Shown piece after piece: positions 26,526 through 35,479 of a DNA stretch of 64,000 nucleotides (within the stretch, counting starts at the first letter, position 1; the number at the start of each line of letters is the position of its first letter). The position numbers and the translations under genes are program-made. Origin of the DNA: JAWMQL01 sp033283165 (GTDB lineage: Bacteria; Pseudomonadota; Gammaproteobacteria; Pseudomonadales; Halieaceae); the NCBI GenBank assembly GCA_033283165.1, contig JAWMQL010000002.1, positions 806,001-870,000 of the forward strand. The letters run 5' to 3'. The notes beneath the pieces were generated by a model, which saw only the letters and a list, made by a program, of their open reading frames with translations, searched no databases and was not told the origin of the DNA.

Positions 26526-27872
26526 ATGGAGCACCTCGAGCAGTTCTCAGTCAGTTTCGCCAATGCTGTGTGGGGTGCACCACTGGTCACGCTGCTGCTG
26601 GGTGGCGGGTTATTTTTTGCCATGTATTCCCGCCTGCTGCCCTACCGCCACTTCGGCCATGCTTTCGGTATCCTGCTGGGCCGGCACGACACACCCAACC
26701 AGCCCGGGGAGTTGAGCCACGCACAGGCGCTGGCAGCGGCCCTGGCAGGCACCATGGGACTGGGCAACATCTCCGGTGTCGCCCTGGCCATCGTGGCCGG
26801 TGGTCCCGGGGCGGTATTCTGGATGTGGATGTCAGCCCTGGTCGGGATAGCCACCAAGTTCTTCACCTGCACCCTGGGGGTCATGTACCGCGGAGAAGAC
26901 AGCCTGGGGCGCCTGCAGGGCGGACCCCAGTACATTATCCGGGAGGCGCTGCCGCGCCCCTTCTACCCCCTGGCGATCCTGTTTTCCCTGGCCGGGCTCA
27001 TCGGCACCCTGCCCATGTTCCAGGCCAACCAGCTTACCGCGCTGGTGCGGCAGAACCTGCTGGCAGGTAACGACAGCTGGGGGGTGAAACTGGCCCTGGG
27101 GGTGGGCCTGGCCCTGATCGTGGCCACGGTGATCTTCGGCGGTCTGCAGCGGGTGGCCAGGGTGGCGACTGCGCTGTTGCCGACCATGGTCGTTACCTAC
27201 CTGGCCATGACCGCCTTCATGATCTTTACCAATGCGGACCGGGTGCCGGGCCTGCTGGCGTCTATTTTCCACGACGCGTTCAACCCCCGGGCGGTCGGCG
27301 GAGGCCTGGTCGGTGTGATCCTGATCGGGGTCAGTCGCGGCGTGTTTTCCAACGAGGCCGGGGTGGGCACCGAGGTCATGGCGCACGGTGCGGCGCGCAC
27401 CAACGAGCCCATCCGGGAGGGGCTGGTCGCCATGTTGGGACCGGTGGCTGACACCCTGGTGGTCTGCACCTGCACTGCCATTGTGATATTACTGGCCGGC
27501 GATTGGCAGCAGCCCGGCGAACTGTCCGGTATTACCCTTACCGCCAATGCCTTCGCCGCCGAAACCGGTCGCGTCGGCCTGGTCGCCCTGTCCCTGGTGG
27601 TGCTGATCCTCAGCAGCACCACCATGTTCACCGGCTGGTACTACGGTGCCAAATGTTTCGGCTTCCTGTTCGGGGCGGAAATCCAGCATCACTATCGCTG
27701 GTTTTTCGTAGCCACGGTGATTTTCGGCTCGCTGGTGAGCCTGAAGGTGGTCTTCAACCTGATTTCGGCGTCCTACGGCCTGATGGCCATTCCCACGATG
27801 GTTGCCACCCTGTACCTGTCCGGGCGGGTCATGGCGGCGGCACGGGACTACTTCCACCGCCACCCCTACTGA
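26526..27872 (+). CDS. Alanine/glycine:cation symporter (AGCS family)
   Basis: A 448-residue membrane protein with about 11 segments. The AGCS signatures are present: A-A-L-A-G-T-M-G-L-G-N-I-S-G-V-A near 70, G-G-P-G-A-V-F-W-M-W near 90, and S-N-E-A-G-V-G-T-E-V near 277. It imports alanine or glycine with Na+ (or H+). The start is ATG 26526; a TATGCT hexamer lies about 45 bases upstream. It converges on leuA with only one base between the two stop codons. Confidence 0.9.
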   Translation: MEHLEQFSVSFANAVWGAPLVTLLLGGGLFFAMYSRLLPYRHFGHAFGILLGRHDTPNQPGELSHAQALAAALAGTMGLGNISGVALAIVAGGPGAVFWMWMSALVGIATKFFTCTLGVMYRGEDSLGRLQGGPQYIIREALPRPFYPLAILFSLAGLIGTLPMFQANQLTALVRQNLLAGNDSWGVKLALGVGLALIVATVIFGGLQRVARVATALLPTMVVTYLAMTAFMIFTNADRVPGLLASIFHDAFNPRAVGGGLVGVILIGVSRGVFSNEAGVGTEVMAHGAARTNEPIREGLVAMLGPVADTLVVCTCTAIVILLAGDWQQPGELSGITLTANAFAAETGRVGLVALSLVVLILSSTTMFTGWYYGAKCFGFLFGAEIQHHYRWFFVATVIFGSLVSLKVVFNLISASYGLMAIPTMVATLYLSGRVMAAARDYFHRHPY

Positions 27873-27873
27873 T

Positions 27874-29547
27874 TCAGGCGGCGACGTTGGCGTCCTGCTC
27901 CGCGGCCTTGTTGATGGCGCCGAGGATACCATCCAGAGAGGCCTGGATGATGTCGTGGCTGCGTCCCACACCGCAGTAGCGCTCGCCCTCGATATTAAGC
28001 TGGATATAACAAACTGCCTCCGCGTCGGCGCTGTGGCTCAGGGCGTGTTCGGAGTACTCCACCAGCACGATCTGCTTGCCGCTGAAACGCTCCATGGCGT
28101 CCACAAACGAGGCCACCACACCATTGCCGGAACCCGACAGGGAATGGGACGTGCCGCCCTCGCGCAGTTCCGCCTGCAGCTGGTCCACACCTTCATCGCG
28201 GCTGACCTGGTAGCTGCCCAGGGCATAGCGCGCATCGGGTCCGAGATAGGTCTGCTCAAACAGGGCGTAAATCTCCTTCGAATCAACCTCGGTTTCCCGC
28301 TCTTCTGCGTAAGCCTGCACCGCGGTGCTGAAATCAATCTGTAACCACCGCGGCAACTCCAGGCCGTAATCGCGCTCCAGCACATAGGCGATGCCGCCCT
28401 TGCCGGACTGGCTGTTGATGCGGATCACCTCCTGGTAGGTGCGCCCGATATCCTCGGGGTCGATCGGCAGGTAGGCCACTTCCCAGGCCTGCTCAGGCCG
28501 GCGCCGGTTGAGGCATTTCTTGATGGCGTCCTGGTGGCTGCCGGAAAAAGCGGTAAAGACCAGCTCCCCCGCGTAGGGGTGTCGCGGGTGCACCGGCAAC
28601 TGGGTGCATTCTTTCACCGTGCGGATAATCTCGTCCATGTGGGCGAAGTCGAGTTTCGGGTCCACCCCCTGGCTGTACAGGTTCATACCCATGGTGACGA
28701 TGTCCATGTTACCGGTGCGCTCGCCGTTGCCCATCAGGGTGCCCTCCACCCGATCGGCGCCCGCCAGCACGCCCAGTTCGGCGGCAGCCACCGCGCAGCC
28801 GCGGTCGTTGTGGGTATGCAGGGATATCAGCAGGCTGTCGCGATTCTGCACGTGGTCACAGAACCACTCGATCTGGTCGGCGTAGATATTGGGCGTGCTC
28901 ATTTCCACCGTCGCCGGCAGGTTGATGATCACCGGCCGCTCCGGGGTGGGCTGCCACACGGCGTTGACCGCGTCGCAGACCTCCACCGCGAACTCCAGCT
29001 CGGTGCCGGTAAAACTCTCCGGGGAGTACTCGAATATCCACTCTGTTTCGGGGTACCTGTCGGCCCACTCCTTCACCAGCCTGGCACCGCGCACGGCGAT
29101 CTCGATGATGCCCTCGCGTTCCAGTCCGAACACCTGCTCGCGCTGCACCGTCGAGGTGGAGTTGTAGACGTGAACGATGGCGCGGCGCACACCCTTCAGG
29201 GCCTGGAAGGTCTTCTCGATCAGGTCCGGCCGGGCCTGGGTCAACACCTGGACGGTGACATCGTCGGGAATACGGTTGTTCTCAATCAGTTCGCGGCAGA
29301 AATCGAAATCGTGACCTGAAGCGGAGGGGAAGCCCACCTCGATTTCCTTGAATCCGATCTTGACCAGCTGGTCCCACAACTGGGACTTCTGGCGGGCGGT
29401 CATGGGCTCGATCAGGGCCTGGTTACCGTCCCGCAGGTCCACGCTGCACCACAGGGGGGCCTGTTCGATGGTCCGGTCCGGCCAACGGCGCCCGGCCATT
29501 TTCACCGGCTCAAAGGGGCGGTACTTGCTGTGGTCGAATTTGCTCAT
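27874..29547 (-). CDS. leuA: 2-isopropylmalate synthase
   Basis: A 557-residue enzyme of the long, actinobacterial/Pseudomonas-like LeuA type. The start M-S-K-F-D-H-S-K-Y-R-P-F and D-L-R-D-G-N-Q-A-L-I-E-P-M fix ATG 29547. Catalytic and metal residues lie in D-G-N-Q and H-T-H-N-D-R-G near 250, and the last 120 residues form the leucine-binding regulatory domain. It condenses acetyl-CoA with 2-oxoisovalerate, the first step of leucine synthesis. It stands alone, divergent from an Lrp/AsnC regulator across an AT-rich gap. An upstream in-frame extension to 29781 is not family-like. Confidence 0.95.
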   Translation of the reverse strand: MSKFDHSKYRPFEPVKMAGRRWPDRTIEQAPLWCSVDLRDGNQALIEPMTARQKSQLWDQLVKIGFKEIEVGFPSASGHDFDFCRELIENNRIPDDVTVQVLTQARPDLIEKTFQALKGVRRAIVHVYNSTSTVQREQVFGLEREGIIEIAVRGARLVKEWADRYPETEWIFEYSPESFTGTELEFAVEVCDAVNAVWQPTPERPVIINLPATVEMSTPNIYADQIEWFCDHVQNRDSLLISLHTHNDRGCAVAAAELGVLAGADRVEGTLMGNGERTGNMDIVTMGMNLYSQGVDPKLDFAHMDEIIRTVKECTQLPVHPRHPYAGELVFTAFSGSHQDAIKKCLNRRRPEQAWEVAYLPIDPEDIGRTYQEVIRINSQSGKGGIAYVLERDYGLELPRWLQIDFSTAVQAYAEERETEVDSKEIYALFEQTYLGPDARYALGSYQVSRDEGVDQLQAELREGGTSHSLSGSGNGVVASFVDAMERFSGKQIVLVEYSEHALSHSADAEAVCYIQLNIEGERYCGVGRSHDIIQASLDGILGAINKAAEQDANVAA

Positions 29548-29846
29548 GATCGTTCCTGCTCTGTTCGCGGCGCGCAAACCGGCGCCGGTCGCCCTGTTAT
29601 CGATGTGGCTGCCGCCCGCCGGCGCAATCCCTCGTGGGGCGTGGCGCTGGCCGCCGTGCGGGAGGGGTAGCCCCGGGGCGGCTGTTACGACAGGCAGGTT
29701 ATCCAGCCAGGCCCACAGTATAGCTATCCCCGGTGAGGGATTGCTTGCAAATATGGCCTTGAATTTGCCAAAATTCGCCACTATTCTCTATTTTTAGTTA
29801 ATTTATTAGATATTTACACCATTAATGGCATTACAGGTAGTGGCCA
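29548..29846. promoter_or_regulatory. AT-rich divergent control region of leuA and the Lrp/AsnC gene
   Basis: This 299-base gap has no gene. The half next to the regulator (about 29745-29840) is strikingly AT-rich compared with its surroundings, with repeated TTTATT/ATTAAT-like stretches that suit Lrp-type binding and both promoters. The half next to leuA is GC-rich and contains GCGCCGGC elements that could pair in the leuA leader. I looked for a leucine-rich leader peptide and found none. Confidence 0.55.
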
Positions 29847-30335
29847 ATGAAACTGGACCGAACTGATCGCCGGATTCTGGAACTGATGCAGACCAATGGC
29901 CGCATCAGCAACCTGGACCTGGCCGAAGCGGTGGGGCTGTCCCCCACCCCCTGCTCGCGCAGGGTCCGGCGGCTGGAGGAGTCCGGCCTGATCCGGGGTC
30001 ATGTCACCCTGCTGGACCAGGGCCGGCTGGGACTGAAACTCACCGCCCATATCACGATCGCCATGGATCGCCACACGCCGGACCGGTTCGATAACTTCGA
30101 ACAGGAGGTTCGCCAGTACCCCGAGGTGATGGAGTGCAGCGTGGTGACCGGGCAATCCGCTGACTACCTGCTGAAAGTGGTGGTGCCGGACATGGAGTAC
30201 TACGAGCAGTTCCTGCTCGGTCGGCTCACCCGTATCCCCGGCGTCACCGGGGTGCAATCCAGCTTTGTGCTGCGCCCGGTGGTGCAGCGCACCGAATTGC
30301 CACTGGATTACGCCGTGGAGCAGGGTGACGGCTGA
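29847..30335 (+). CDS. Lrp/AsnC-family transcriptional regulator
   Basis: A 162-residue regulator. Residues 1-60 form the winged helix-turn-helix (L-D-x-x-D-R-R-I-L-E-L-M and the S-P-T-P-C-S-R-R-V-R-R-L recognition helix), followed by a RAM domain (about 65-150) that senses amino acids, with the G-x-x-D-Y-L-L-K-V motif near 105. Such proteins bind DNA as octamers and often regulate the adjacent divergent gene, so leuA is a plausible target. The effector is unknown. The P-T-P-C start of the recognition helix groups it with Lrp rather than AsnC. Confidence 0.9.
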   Translation: MKLDRTDRRILELMQTNGRISNLDLAEAVGLSPTPCSRRVRRLEESGLIRGHVTLLDQGRLGLKLTAHITIAMDRHTPDRFDNFEQEVRQYPEVMECSVVTGQSADYLLKVVVPDMEYYEQFLLGRLTRIPGVTGVQSSFVLRPVVQRTELPLDYAVEQGDG

Positions 30336-30464
30336 ACCGGCGGGGCGACCAGAAGCCGGGCGACCAGAAATGCCACTGCGGTTGGCCGATTCGAGAATTG
30401 CGGCAGGCAGCGCGGCAGCCCAGTATGGCAGTCCGGACCACAACCTGGAACCAGAGGACACACG

Positions 30465-31244
30465 ATGACGGATATGGCAGGCAAGGTAGCATTGGTCACC
30501 GGCGGCGCCAGCGGCATGGGTCGCATTATCGCCCTGCGGCTGGCCGGACGCGGCGCGCAGGTGGCCATCTTCGATGTCAACCAGGAAGGCCTCACCGCCA
30601 CCGCCGGTGAGGCGGACAATATCACCCCCTTCGTCTGTGACATCTCCTCCCGGGACGAGGTGGAGGCCAGGGTGGGCGAGGTCACCGAGCAGTTGGGCCC
30701 GATAGATCACCTGGTGCACGCGGCGGCCCTGATGCCCAGTCACAAGCTGGTAAACCAGGACCACGCCGGCATGGAGCGCCTGTTCCAGATCAATTACTTC
30801 GGCACCGTGTACATGGTCCGGGCGGTGCTGGACACCATGTTGGCGCGCGGCACGGGCCGTATTATCGCGTTCGGTTCCGTTGCGGGCTTCGCCCACGTGC
30901 CGAATATGGGCGCCTACTGCGCGACCAAGGCCGCGGTCAACACCTACATGGAAGTGTTGACCAATGAGATTCGCGGCAGCGGCGTACGCGCCCACCTGGT
31001 GTGCCCACCGGCGGTGAACACCCCGCTGATAGACCAGACCCTGGCCACCGAGACGCCCGGCAGTATCAAGGAATCGAAACAGTCCGGCCGCCTGGCCGAT
31101 CCCGAGAAGATCGTCGACGCCATCGACAAGGGCGTGGCGAAAGACAAGGACATCATCTTTCCCGGTGAGGCCTGGTTCCTGATGTTGTGGGCAAGGCTGC
31201 TGCCCAAATTCTGGTGGAAGACGGTGATGAGTTTCGAAAAATAG
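30465..31244 (+). CDS. Short-chain dehydrogenase/reductase
   Basis: A 259-residue classical SDR. The cofactor site is T-G-G-A-S-G-M-G near 12-19; the Asp37 after the second strand suggests NAD(H) preference. The catalytic residues are S138, Y151 and K155 in Y-C-A-T-K. The usual N-A-G motif is replaced by H-A-A-A near 85. The C-terminal 30 residues contain a hydrophobic W-F-L-M-L-W patch and could associate with membrane, as in lipid- or steroid-acting SDRs. Substrate unknown. It follows the Lrp-type gene after 129 bases. Confidence 0.85.
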   Translation: MTDMAGKVALVTGGASGMGRIIALRLAGRGAQVAIFDVNQEGLTATAGEADNITPFVCDISSRDEVEARVGEVTEQLGPIDHLVHAAALMPSHKLVNQDHAGMERLFQINYFGTVYMVRAVLDTMLARGTGRIIAFGSVAGFAHVPNMGAYCATKAAVNTYMEVLTNEIRGSGVRAHLVCPPAVNTPLIDQTLATETPGSIKESKQSGRLADPEKIVDAIDKGVAKDKDIIFPGEAWFLMLWARLLPKFWWKTVMSFEK

Positions 31245-31302
31245 CGCCTCTGGGACGATCCCCGGGAATCCCCGCGGCGGGAAGTGCTAACATGCGCGGC
31301 CC

Positions 31303-32520
31303 ATGCCCTCCACCAGACTGAACCACGACTCCCGCGGGCTGCTGGCCCTGCTGGCCGCCCTGGTCGCCCTCGGGCCGCTCAGCGTCGACATGTACCTGCC
31401 GGCGATGCCGGCGATGAAGGCCGACTTCGGGACCGACATCGCCCAGATGCACCTGACCCTGAGCAGCTACCTGACCGGCTTTGCCTCGTTTCACCTGCTG
31501 TGCGGCCCGCTGGCGGACCGTTTCGGCCGACGCCCGGTCCTGTTGTCCGGCACGGCACTGTTCGTACTGGCCTGCATCGGCTGCAGCCTGTCGGACAGTG
31601 TCGAAGAAATCCTGGTATACCGGTTTGTCCAGGGCGTAGGGGCCTGTGTCGGCCCGACCCTGGCCAGGACGGTGGTGCGCGACGTGTTTGGCCCGGTTCG
31701 CGCCGCCCGCGCCCTGTCCATCATCGCCATGCTGATGGCCCTGGCCCCGGCGGTCGCGCCGCTGCTTGGCGGTGTCGCCCTGCTGGTCATGCCCTGGCCC
31801 AGTATTTTCCTGTTCCTGGCAGCCTATGGCGCAGTGATGATCTACCTGATCCAGCGCTTTCTCGGGGAAACCCTGCCCCAGCGCCAGGGCCTGCACCCGC
31901 TCATCATCGCCCGTAATTACACCGCGCTGCTGCGGGACGGCAATTTCATCGCCGCGATCGGCGCCGGTGGCCTTTGCTACGCCGGCCTGATGATCTACCT
32001 CGCGAGCTCCAGTTTTGTCTTCATCGATATGTACGGCGTGCCGTCACAATACTACGGACTCATCTTCCTCACTTCGGTGGTGGGCTACATGGCAGGCAGC
32101 GCCCTGAGCGCCCGCCTCAGCAGTCGCCTGGATTCGGAGCAGGTCCTGGGCACCGGGGGACTGCTGGCGCTGGGCGCCTGCCTGATGACCCTGGCCTGCT
32201 GGGCCCTGGCGCCGCAGCAACTGATGTCCCTGGTCTTCCCCATGGTGTTCTATTCCTGCGCCCTCGGCCTCGTACTGCCCCACTCCATGACCATCGCCCT
32301 GCGCCACTACCCCCATGTGGCCGGGACTGCCTCCTCCCTGCTGGGTTTCGTGCAGATGACCCTGTCCTCCGTGGCCACCGCCCTGGTGGGCCTCGCCCTG
32401 CGCGACAGCCCGGCCCCGATGATATGGTCCATGGTGCTGATGTCCGCCCTGTCCCTGGTGCTGACCGCGGTGGTTTACCGCAACCGTAACAGCGCCGGTG
32501 CCGCAGTACCGGAACGCTGA
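31303..32520 (+). CDS. Bcr/CflA-type drug-resistance MFS transporter
   Basis: A 405-residue major facilitator with 12 hydrophobic segments. The start with G-P-L-S-V-D-M-Y-L-P-A-M-P in the first helix is the hallmark of the Bcr/CflA (DHA1) branch, and motif A appears as G-P-L-A-D-R-F-G-R-R-P-V near 67. Members export drugs such as bicyclomycin or chloramphenicol, or sulfonamides and amino-acid derivatives; Bcr also exports cysteine. The cysteine synthase gene follows 51 bases downstream, so cysteine export is a possible role, but this is only inference. Confidence 0.88.
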   Translation: MPSTRLNHDSRGLLALLAALVALGPLSVDMYLPAMPAMKADFGTDIAQMHLTLSSYLTGFASFHLLCGPLADRFGRRPVLLSGTALFVLACIGCSLSDSVEEILVYRFVQGVGACVGPTLARTVVRDVFGPVRAARALSIIAMLMALAPAVAPLLGGVALLVMPWPSIFLFLAAYGAVMIYLIQRFLGETLPQRQGLHPLIIARNYTALLRDGNFIAAIGAGGLCYAGLMIYLASSSFVFIDMYGVPSQYYGLIFLTSVVGYMAGSALSARLSSRLDSEQVLGTGGLLALGACLMTLACWALAPQQLMSLVFPMVFYSCALGLVLPHSMTIALRHYPHVAGTASSLLGFVQMTLSSVATALVGLALRDSPAPMIWSMVLMSALSLVLTAVVYRNRNSAGAAVPER

Positions 32521-32571
32521 CCTGCGGCCCCGGCCTGTGGCATACTCCCGGGTCCGATCCCGGAGGCTTAC

Positions 32572-33579
32572 ATGGACACGGCTCGCGACGTTACCGCCCT
32601 CATCGGCAATACCCCGCTACTGCGACTCAGGCAGGTCTCCGAGCAGACCGGCTGCACGATCCTGGGCAAGGCCGAATTCCTCAACCCGGGGGGCTCGGTC
32701 AAGGACCGCACCGCCCTGGGAATTATCCGCGCCGCCGAGGCGGCCGGGGAATTGCGGCCCGGCGGCCGCATCGTCGAGGGCACCGCCGGCAACACCGGCA
32801 TTGGCCTGACCCTCATCGCCAATGCCCTGGGTTACAAGAGTTCGGTGGTGATGCCGATCACCCAGAGCAAGGAAAAGATCGACTCCCTGGAGTTGCTTGG
32901 CGCCGACCTGCACCTGGTGGGTGCCACCTCCTACAGCGACGACAACCACTATATCCACACTGCCCGGCGCCTGGCGGACGAGCTGGCCAGCAAGGAAGAG
33001 CACGGGGTCATCTGGGCAAGGCAATTCGACAACCTGGCCAACATGCAGATTCATCACGACACGACCGGTGCGGAAATCTGGGAGCAGACCGATGGCACCG
33101 TGGACGGCTTCGTTTGCGCGGTGGGCACCGGGGGCACCCTGGCGGGAGTTTCCAACGCGCTGAAGGAGCGCAACCCGGACATCAGGATAGGCATCGCCGA
33201 CCCCCTGGGCGCATCACTGTACAACTATTTCGGGCGGGGTGAGCTGGAGCCCAGCGAGGGCACCTCGATTATCGAGGGCATCGGTATCAATCACGTTACG
33301 GACAACGTCGCCCAGGCACTGGTGGATGTCGCGTTTGACATCGCCGACAGCGAGGCCCTGCCCTATATCTTCGATATCCTGCAACACGAGGGCCTGTGCC
33401 TGGGCGGCTCGTCGGGCATCAATATCGCCGGTGCCGTGCGCCTCGCCGAGCAGTTGGGGCCGGGCCACACCATCGTCACCATTCTCTGTGACTACGGAAC
33501 CCGCTACCAGAGCAAGCTGTTCAACCCGGTGTTTCTGCAGAACAAGGACCTCCCGGTCCCCGAGTGGCTGACGGTCTGA
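32572..33579 (+). CDS. Cysteine synthase A-like enzyme (O-acetylserine sulfhydrylase)
   Basis: A 335-residue fold-type II PLP enzyme. The lysine K44 lies in N-P-G-G-S-V-K-D-R, the substrate loop is E-G-T-A-G-N-T-G (69-76), and the phosphate loop is G-T-G-G-T near 186. It should form cysteine from O-acetylserine and sulfide. The A-G-N in place of S-G-N in the substrate loop and the 25 extra C-terminal residues place it in the longer CysK/cysteine synthase A subgroup found in proteobacteria, and related enzymes such as beta-cyanoalanine synthase cannot be ruled out. It is close behind a Bcr-type transporter. Confidence 0.87.
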   Translation: MDTARDVTALIGNTPLLRLRQVSEQTGCTILGKAEFLNPGGSVKDRTALGIIRAAEAAGELRPGGRIVEGTAGNTGIGLTLIANALGYKSSVVMPITQSKEKIDSLELLGADLHLVGATSYSDDNHYIHTARRLADELASKEEHGVIWARQFDNLANMQIHHDTTGAEIWEQTDGTVDGFVCAVGTGGTLAGVSNALKERNPDIRIGIADPLGASLYNYFGRGELEPSEGTSIIEGIGINHVTDNVAQALVDVAFDIADSEALPYIFDILQHEGLCLGGSSGINIAGAVRLAEQLGPGHTIVTILCDYGTRYQSKLFNPVFLQNKDLPVPEWLTV

Positions 33580-33660
33580 CTTTCTACCGCCCGGATATTG
33601 CAGCACCCTGCATGCACTGGTCCGGCCAGCAATTTGCTCCGTCCGGCCGTGTCACAGTAG

Positions 33661-34305
33661 TTAACTACCGTGGGCGGCGCGCTCCTTCTCGATCAGGTAA
33701 TCCGCGATCTTCAGCATGTTGGCCTGCGAACCCGCCTTGCGGGCATCGATGCGGTACTTGCCATTGACCATCATCTCCGGGGTGCCGGTGATCTTGGCGG
33801 CGCGGGCGCGGGCGTCGGCCTGGCGCACCATGCTGCCGACGCCAAAGGAGTTGAAGGCCTTGCTGAAGTCCTCCCGGGCCACGCCGTTGCTTGCGAACAG
33901 GTCGGCGATTTCAGACTCACTGCCGAGACGTTTGCGATCCACGTGCATGGCCTGGAACAGCACCGGGTGCATGCGGTCCAGCACACCCAGTACCTCGGCG
34001 GTGTAGAAGGCCCGCGCATGCAGCTCCATCGGCTTGTTCCACATGGCCGGGGAACCGACGAACGCCACGTCTTCCGCCAGGGTTTTCTTCCACTGGCCCA
34101 CCGTCGGCTCGAAATTGTAGCAGTGGCCACAGCCGTACCAGAAGAATTCGGTCACCTCGATCTTGCCCGGATTCGCGGTACGGATGGGGGCATCCAGCAG
34201 CGAGTAGTGGACACCCTCCTCGTATTGCACGCTGGCTTCCTCGGCGCAGGCCGCAAGGGGGAAGGCAACAATCAGGAACAGGGAAAGCAGATAACGCTTG
34301 AGCAT
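33661..34305 (-). CDS. dsbA: Thiol:disulfide interchange protein DsbA
   Basis: A 214-residue periplasmic thiol oxidase that forms disulfides in secreted proteins. The thioredoxin active site is W-Y-G-C-G-H-C (Cys59, Cys62); most DsbA have C-P-H-C. An inserted helical domain follows, and the cis-proline loop is T-G-T-P-E-M near 166. The N-terminus is a signal peptide that ends L-A-A-C (Cys20), which fits a lipobox, so the protein may be lipid-anchored. I chose ATG 34305 with a GGAG site nine bases upstream; ATG 34317 is an alternative. It lies downstream of cytochromes c5 and c4 as in Pseudomonas. Confidence 0.92.
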   Translation of the reverse strand: MLKRYLLSLFLIVAFPLAACAEEASVQYEEGVHYSLLDAPIRTANPGKIEVTEFFWYGCGHCYNFEPTVGQWKKTLAEDVAFVGSPAMWNKPMELHARAFYTAEVLGVLDRMHPVLFQAMHVDRKRLGSESEIADLFASNGVAREDFSKAFNSFGVGSMVRQADARARAAKITGTPEMMVNGKYRIDARKAGSQANMLKIADYLIEKERAAHGS

Positions 34306-34368
34306 GTTTTTCTCCATCAATGGTCTGCTGTTAAGACAACGATTCCGCGGCGGTGTTCTACGACAGAT

Positions 34369-34394
34369 AAAAAAAGGCGGCCGAAGCCACCTTT
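34369..34394 (-). terminator. Intrinsic terminator after cytochrome c4
   Basis: Read on the - strand: AAAGGTGGC, a TTCG tetraloop, then GCCGCCTTTTTTT. The stem is nine pairs with one G-T wobble, extended by A-T pairs, and is followed by seven T. It lies 17 bases past the cytochrome c4 stop and should separate cytochromes from dsbA. Confidence 0.9.
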
Positions 34395-34411
34395 GGTCTG
34401 ACCGCCAGCGC

Positions 34412-35032
34412 TTACTTGAGGCCGGCGGCGTAACTGGACACCGCTTCGATCTCCTTGTCACTGAGTCCGAACGCAATGGTCCGCATGATCTTGCTGTCGC
34501 CGTCATTGGTGCGGCCGCTCTCATCCTCGTAGCCCTTGCGGTAGGCTTTCAGCTGGGTGGCGATATAGTCCGCGTGCTGACCGGCCAGGGCCGGGAAACC
34601 GGCGGGCGCATTGCCCTTGCCGTTGGGCGAGTGGCAACTGGAGCAGGCCGGCACGTCGCGCTCGGACACGCCGCCGCGATAGACCTGTTCACCCAGTTCG
34701 ACCAGCTCAGGATTGGCCCGGCTGCCGGACCGCGCCTGGGCGGCAAAGTAAGCCGCGATGTCCGCCAGGTCCTGGTCAGACATATTGTCCAGCTGCCCGA
34801 TCATGGTGGGCACCGGCCGCGCACCGTCACGGATATCGGTGAGCTGCTTCAACAGGTATTTTTCTCCCAGGCCGGCGAGCTTGGGGAACGTCGGGGCGGC
34901 ACTGTTCCCGTCAGCGCCGTGGCAGGCACCGCAGACAGCCGTCTTGTTCTTGCCTGCGTCGGCGTCGCCGGCGGCAAAGGCGCCCTGAGCGCCGATTAAC
35001 AGCAGGGCGCTGGCAATCAGGAGTTTTCTCAT
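34412..35032 (-). CDS. Cytochrome c4, diheme
   Basis: A 206-residue periplasmic or membrane-associated diheme cytochrome. Signal peptide 1-20 (A-F-A), then two class I cytochrome domains with C-G-A-C-H (34-38) and C-S-S-C-H (130-134). Methionine ligands are likely in P-T-M-I-G near 77 and S-K-I-M-R in the last 30 residues. Cytochrome c4 passes electrons from the bc1 complex to terminal oxidases. It is 33 bases after cytochrome c5 and next to engB, the same order as in Pseudomonas. Confidence 0.94.
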   Translation of the reverse strand: MRKLLIASALLLIGAQGAFAAGDADAGKNKTAVCGACHGADGNSAAPTFPKLAGLGEKYLLKQLTDIRDGARPVPTMIGQLDNMSDQDLADIAAYFAAQARSGSRANPELVELGEQVYRGGVSERDVPACSSCHSPNGKGNAPAGFPALAGQHADYIATQLKAYRKGYEDESGRTNDGDSKIMRTIAFGLSDKEIEAVSSYAAGLK

Positions 35033-35065
35033 GGTCTTTCCAGGTCAGGTTGCAGTTGTCGACCT

Positions 35066-35359
35066 TTACTCGGCCGGGGTGGACATAAACTCGATCAGCG
35101 CAGCGTAGTCTTCATCGCTGCAGTCAAAGCACATGCCTTTTGGCGGCATGGCGTTCAGGCCATTGTGCACGGATTGCACCAGGGCTTCGGTGCCCTTTTC
35201 CAGACGCGGTGCCCAGGCTTCCGCATCGCCGGTCTTGGGCGCGTTAGCGGCACCGGACGCGTGGCACACGGCACAGCTCTTGTTGTACTTGTCCATATCC
35301 GGCTCGGCATAGGCGCTCACGGCGGAAACCAGCAGCGTAACGGCAAGAATTTTCTTCAT
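35066..35359 (-). CDS. Cytochrome c5, monoheme
   Basis: A 97-residue small c-type cytochrome. Signal peptide about 1-18 (V-S-A-Y-A), heme site C-A-V-C-H (29-33), the methionine in N-A-M-P-P-K-G-M, and the extra C-F-D-C pair near 77-80 that forms the disulfide typical of cytochrome c5. It likely donates electrons to cytochrome oxidase. ATG 35359 is preferred over one at 35377, because the signal peptide begins there. First gene of the c5-c4 pair. Confidence 0.93.
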   Translation of the reverse strand: MKKILAVTLLVSAVSAYAEPDMDKYNKSCAVCHASGAANAPKTGDAEAWAPRLEKGTEALVQSVHNGLNAMPPKGMCFDCSDEDYAALIEFMSTPAE

Positions 35360-35479
35360 AATGCATCCTCTAGGCATTCAGGATCGCAGGGCCCGGGCCC
35401 CGCAAATGATTGATAACAGGTGAAAAAAGCTGTGGCATTATATACGAAGACCACTCCTGCACAAAGGCGGCAAAAGCGG

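Noticed and set aside
29548..29781. N-terminal extension of leuA, or a leucine leader peptide for attenuation
   Set aside because: The extra residues do not match LeuA, and no short frame with runs of leucine codons before a terminator is present.
33580..33660. Possible tRNA or terminator between the cysteine synthase gene and dsbA
   Set aside because: No cloverleaf, no T-loop consensus and no T-rich hairpin could be found.
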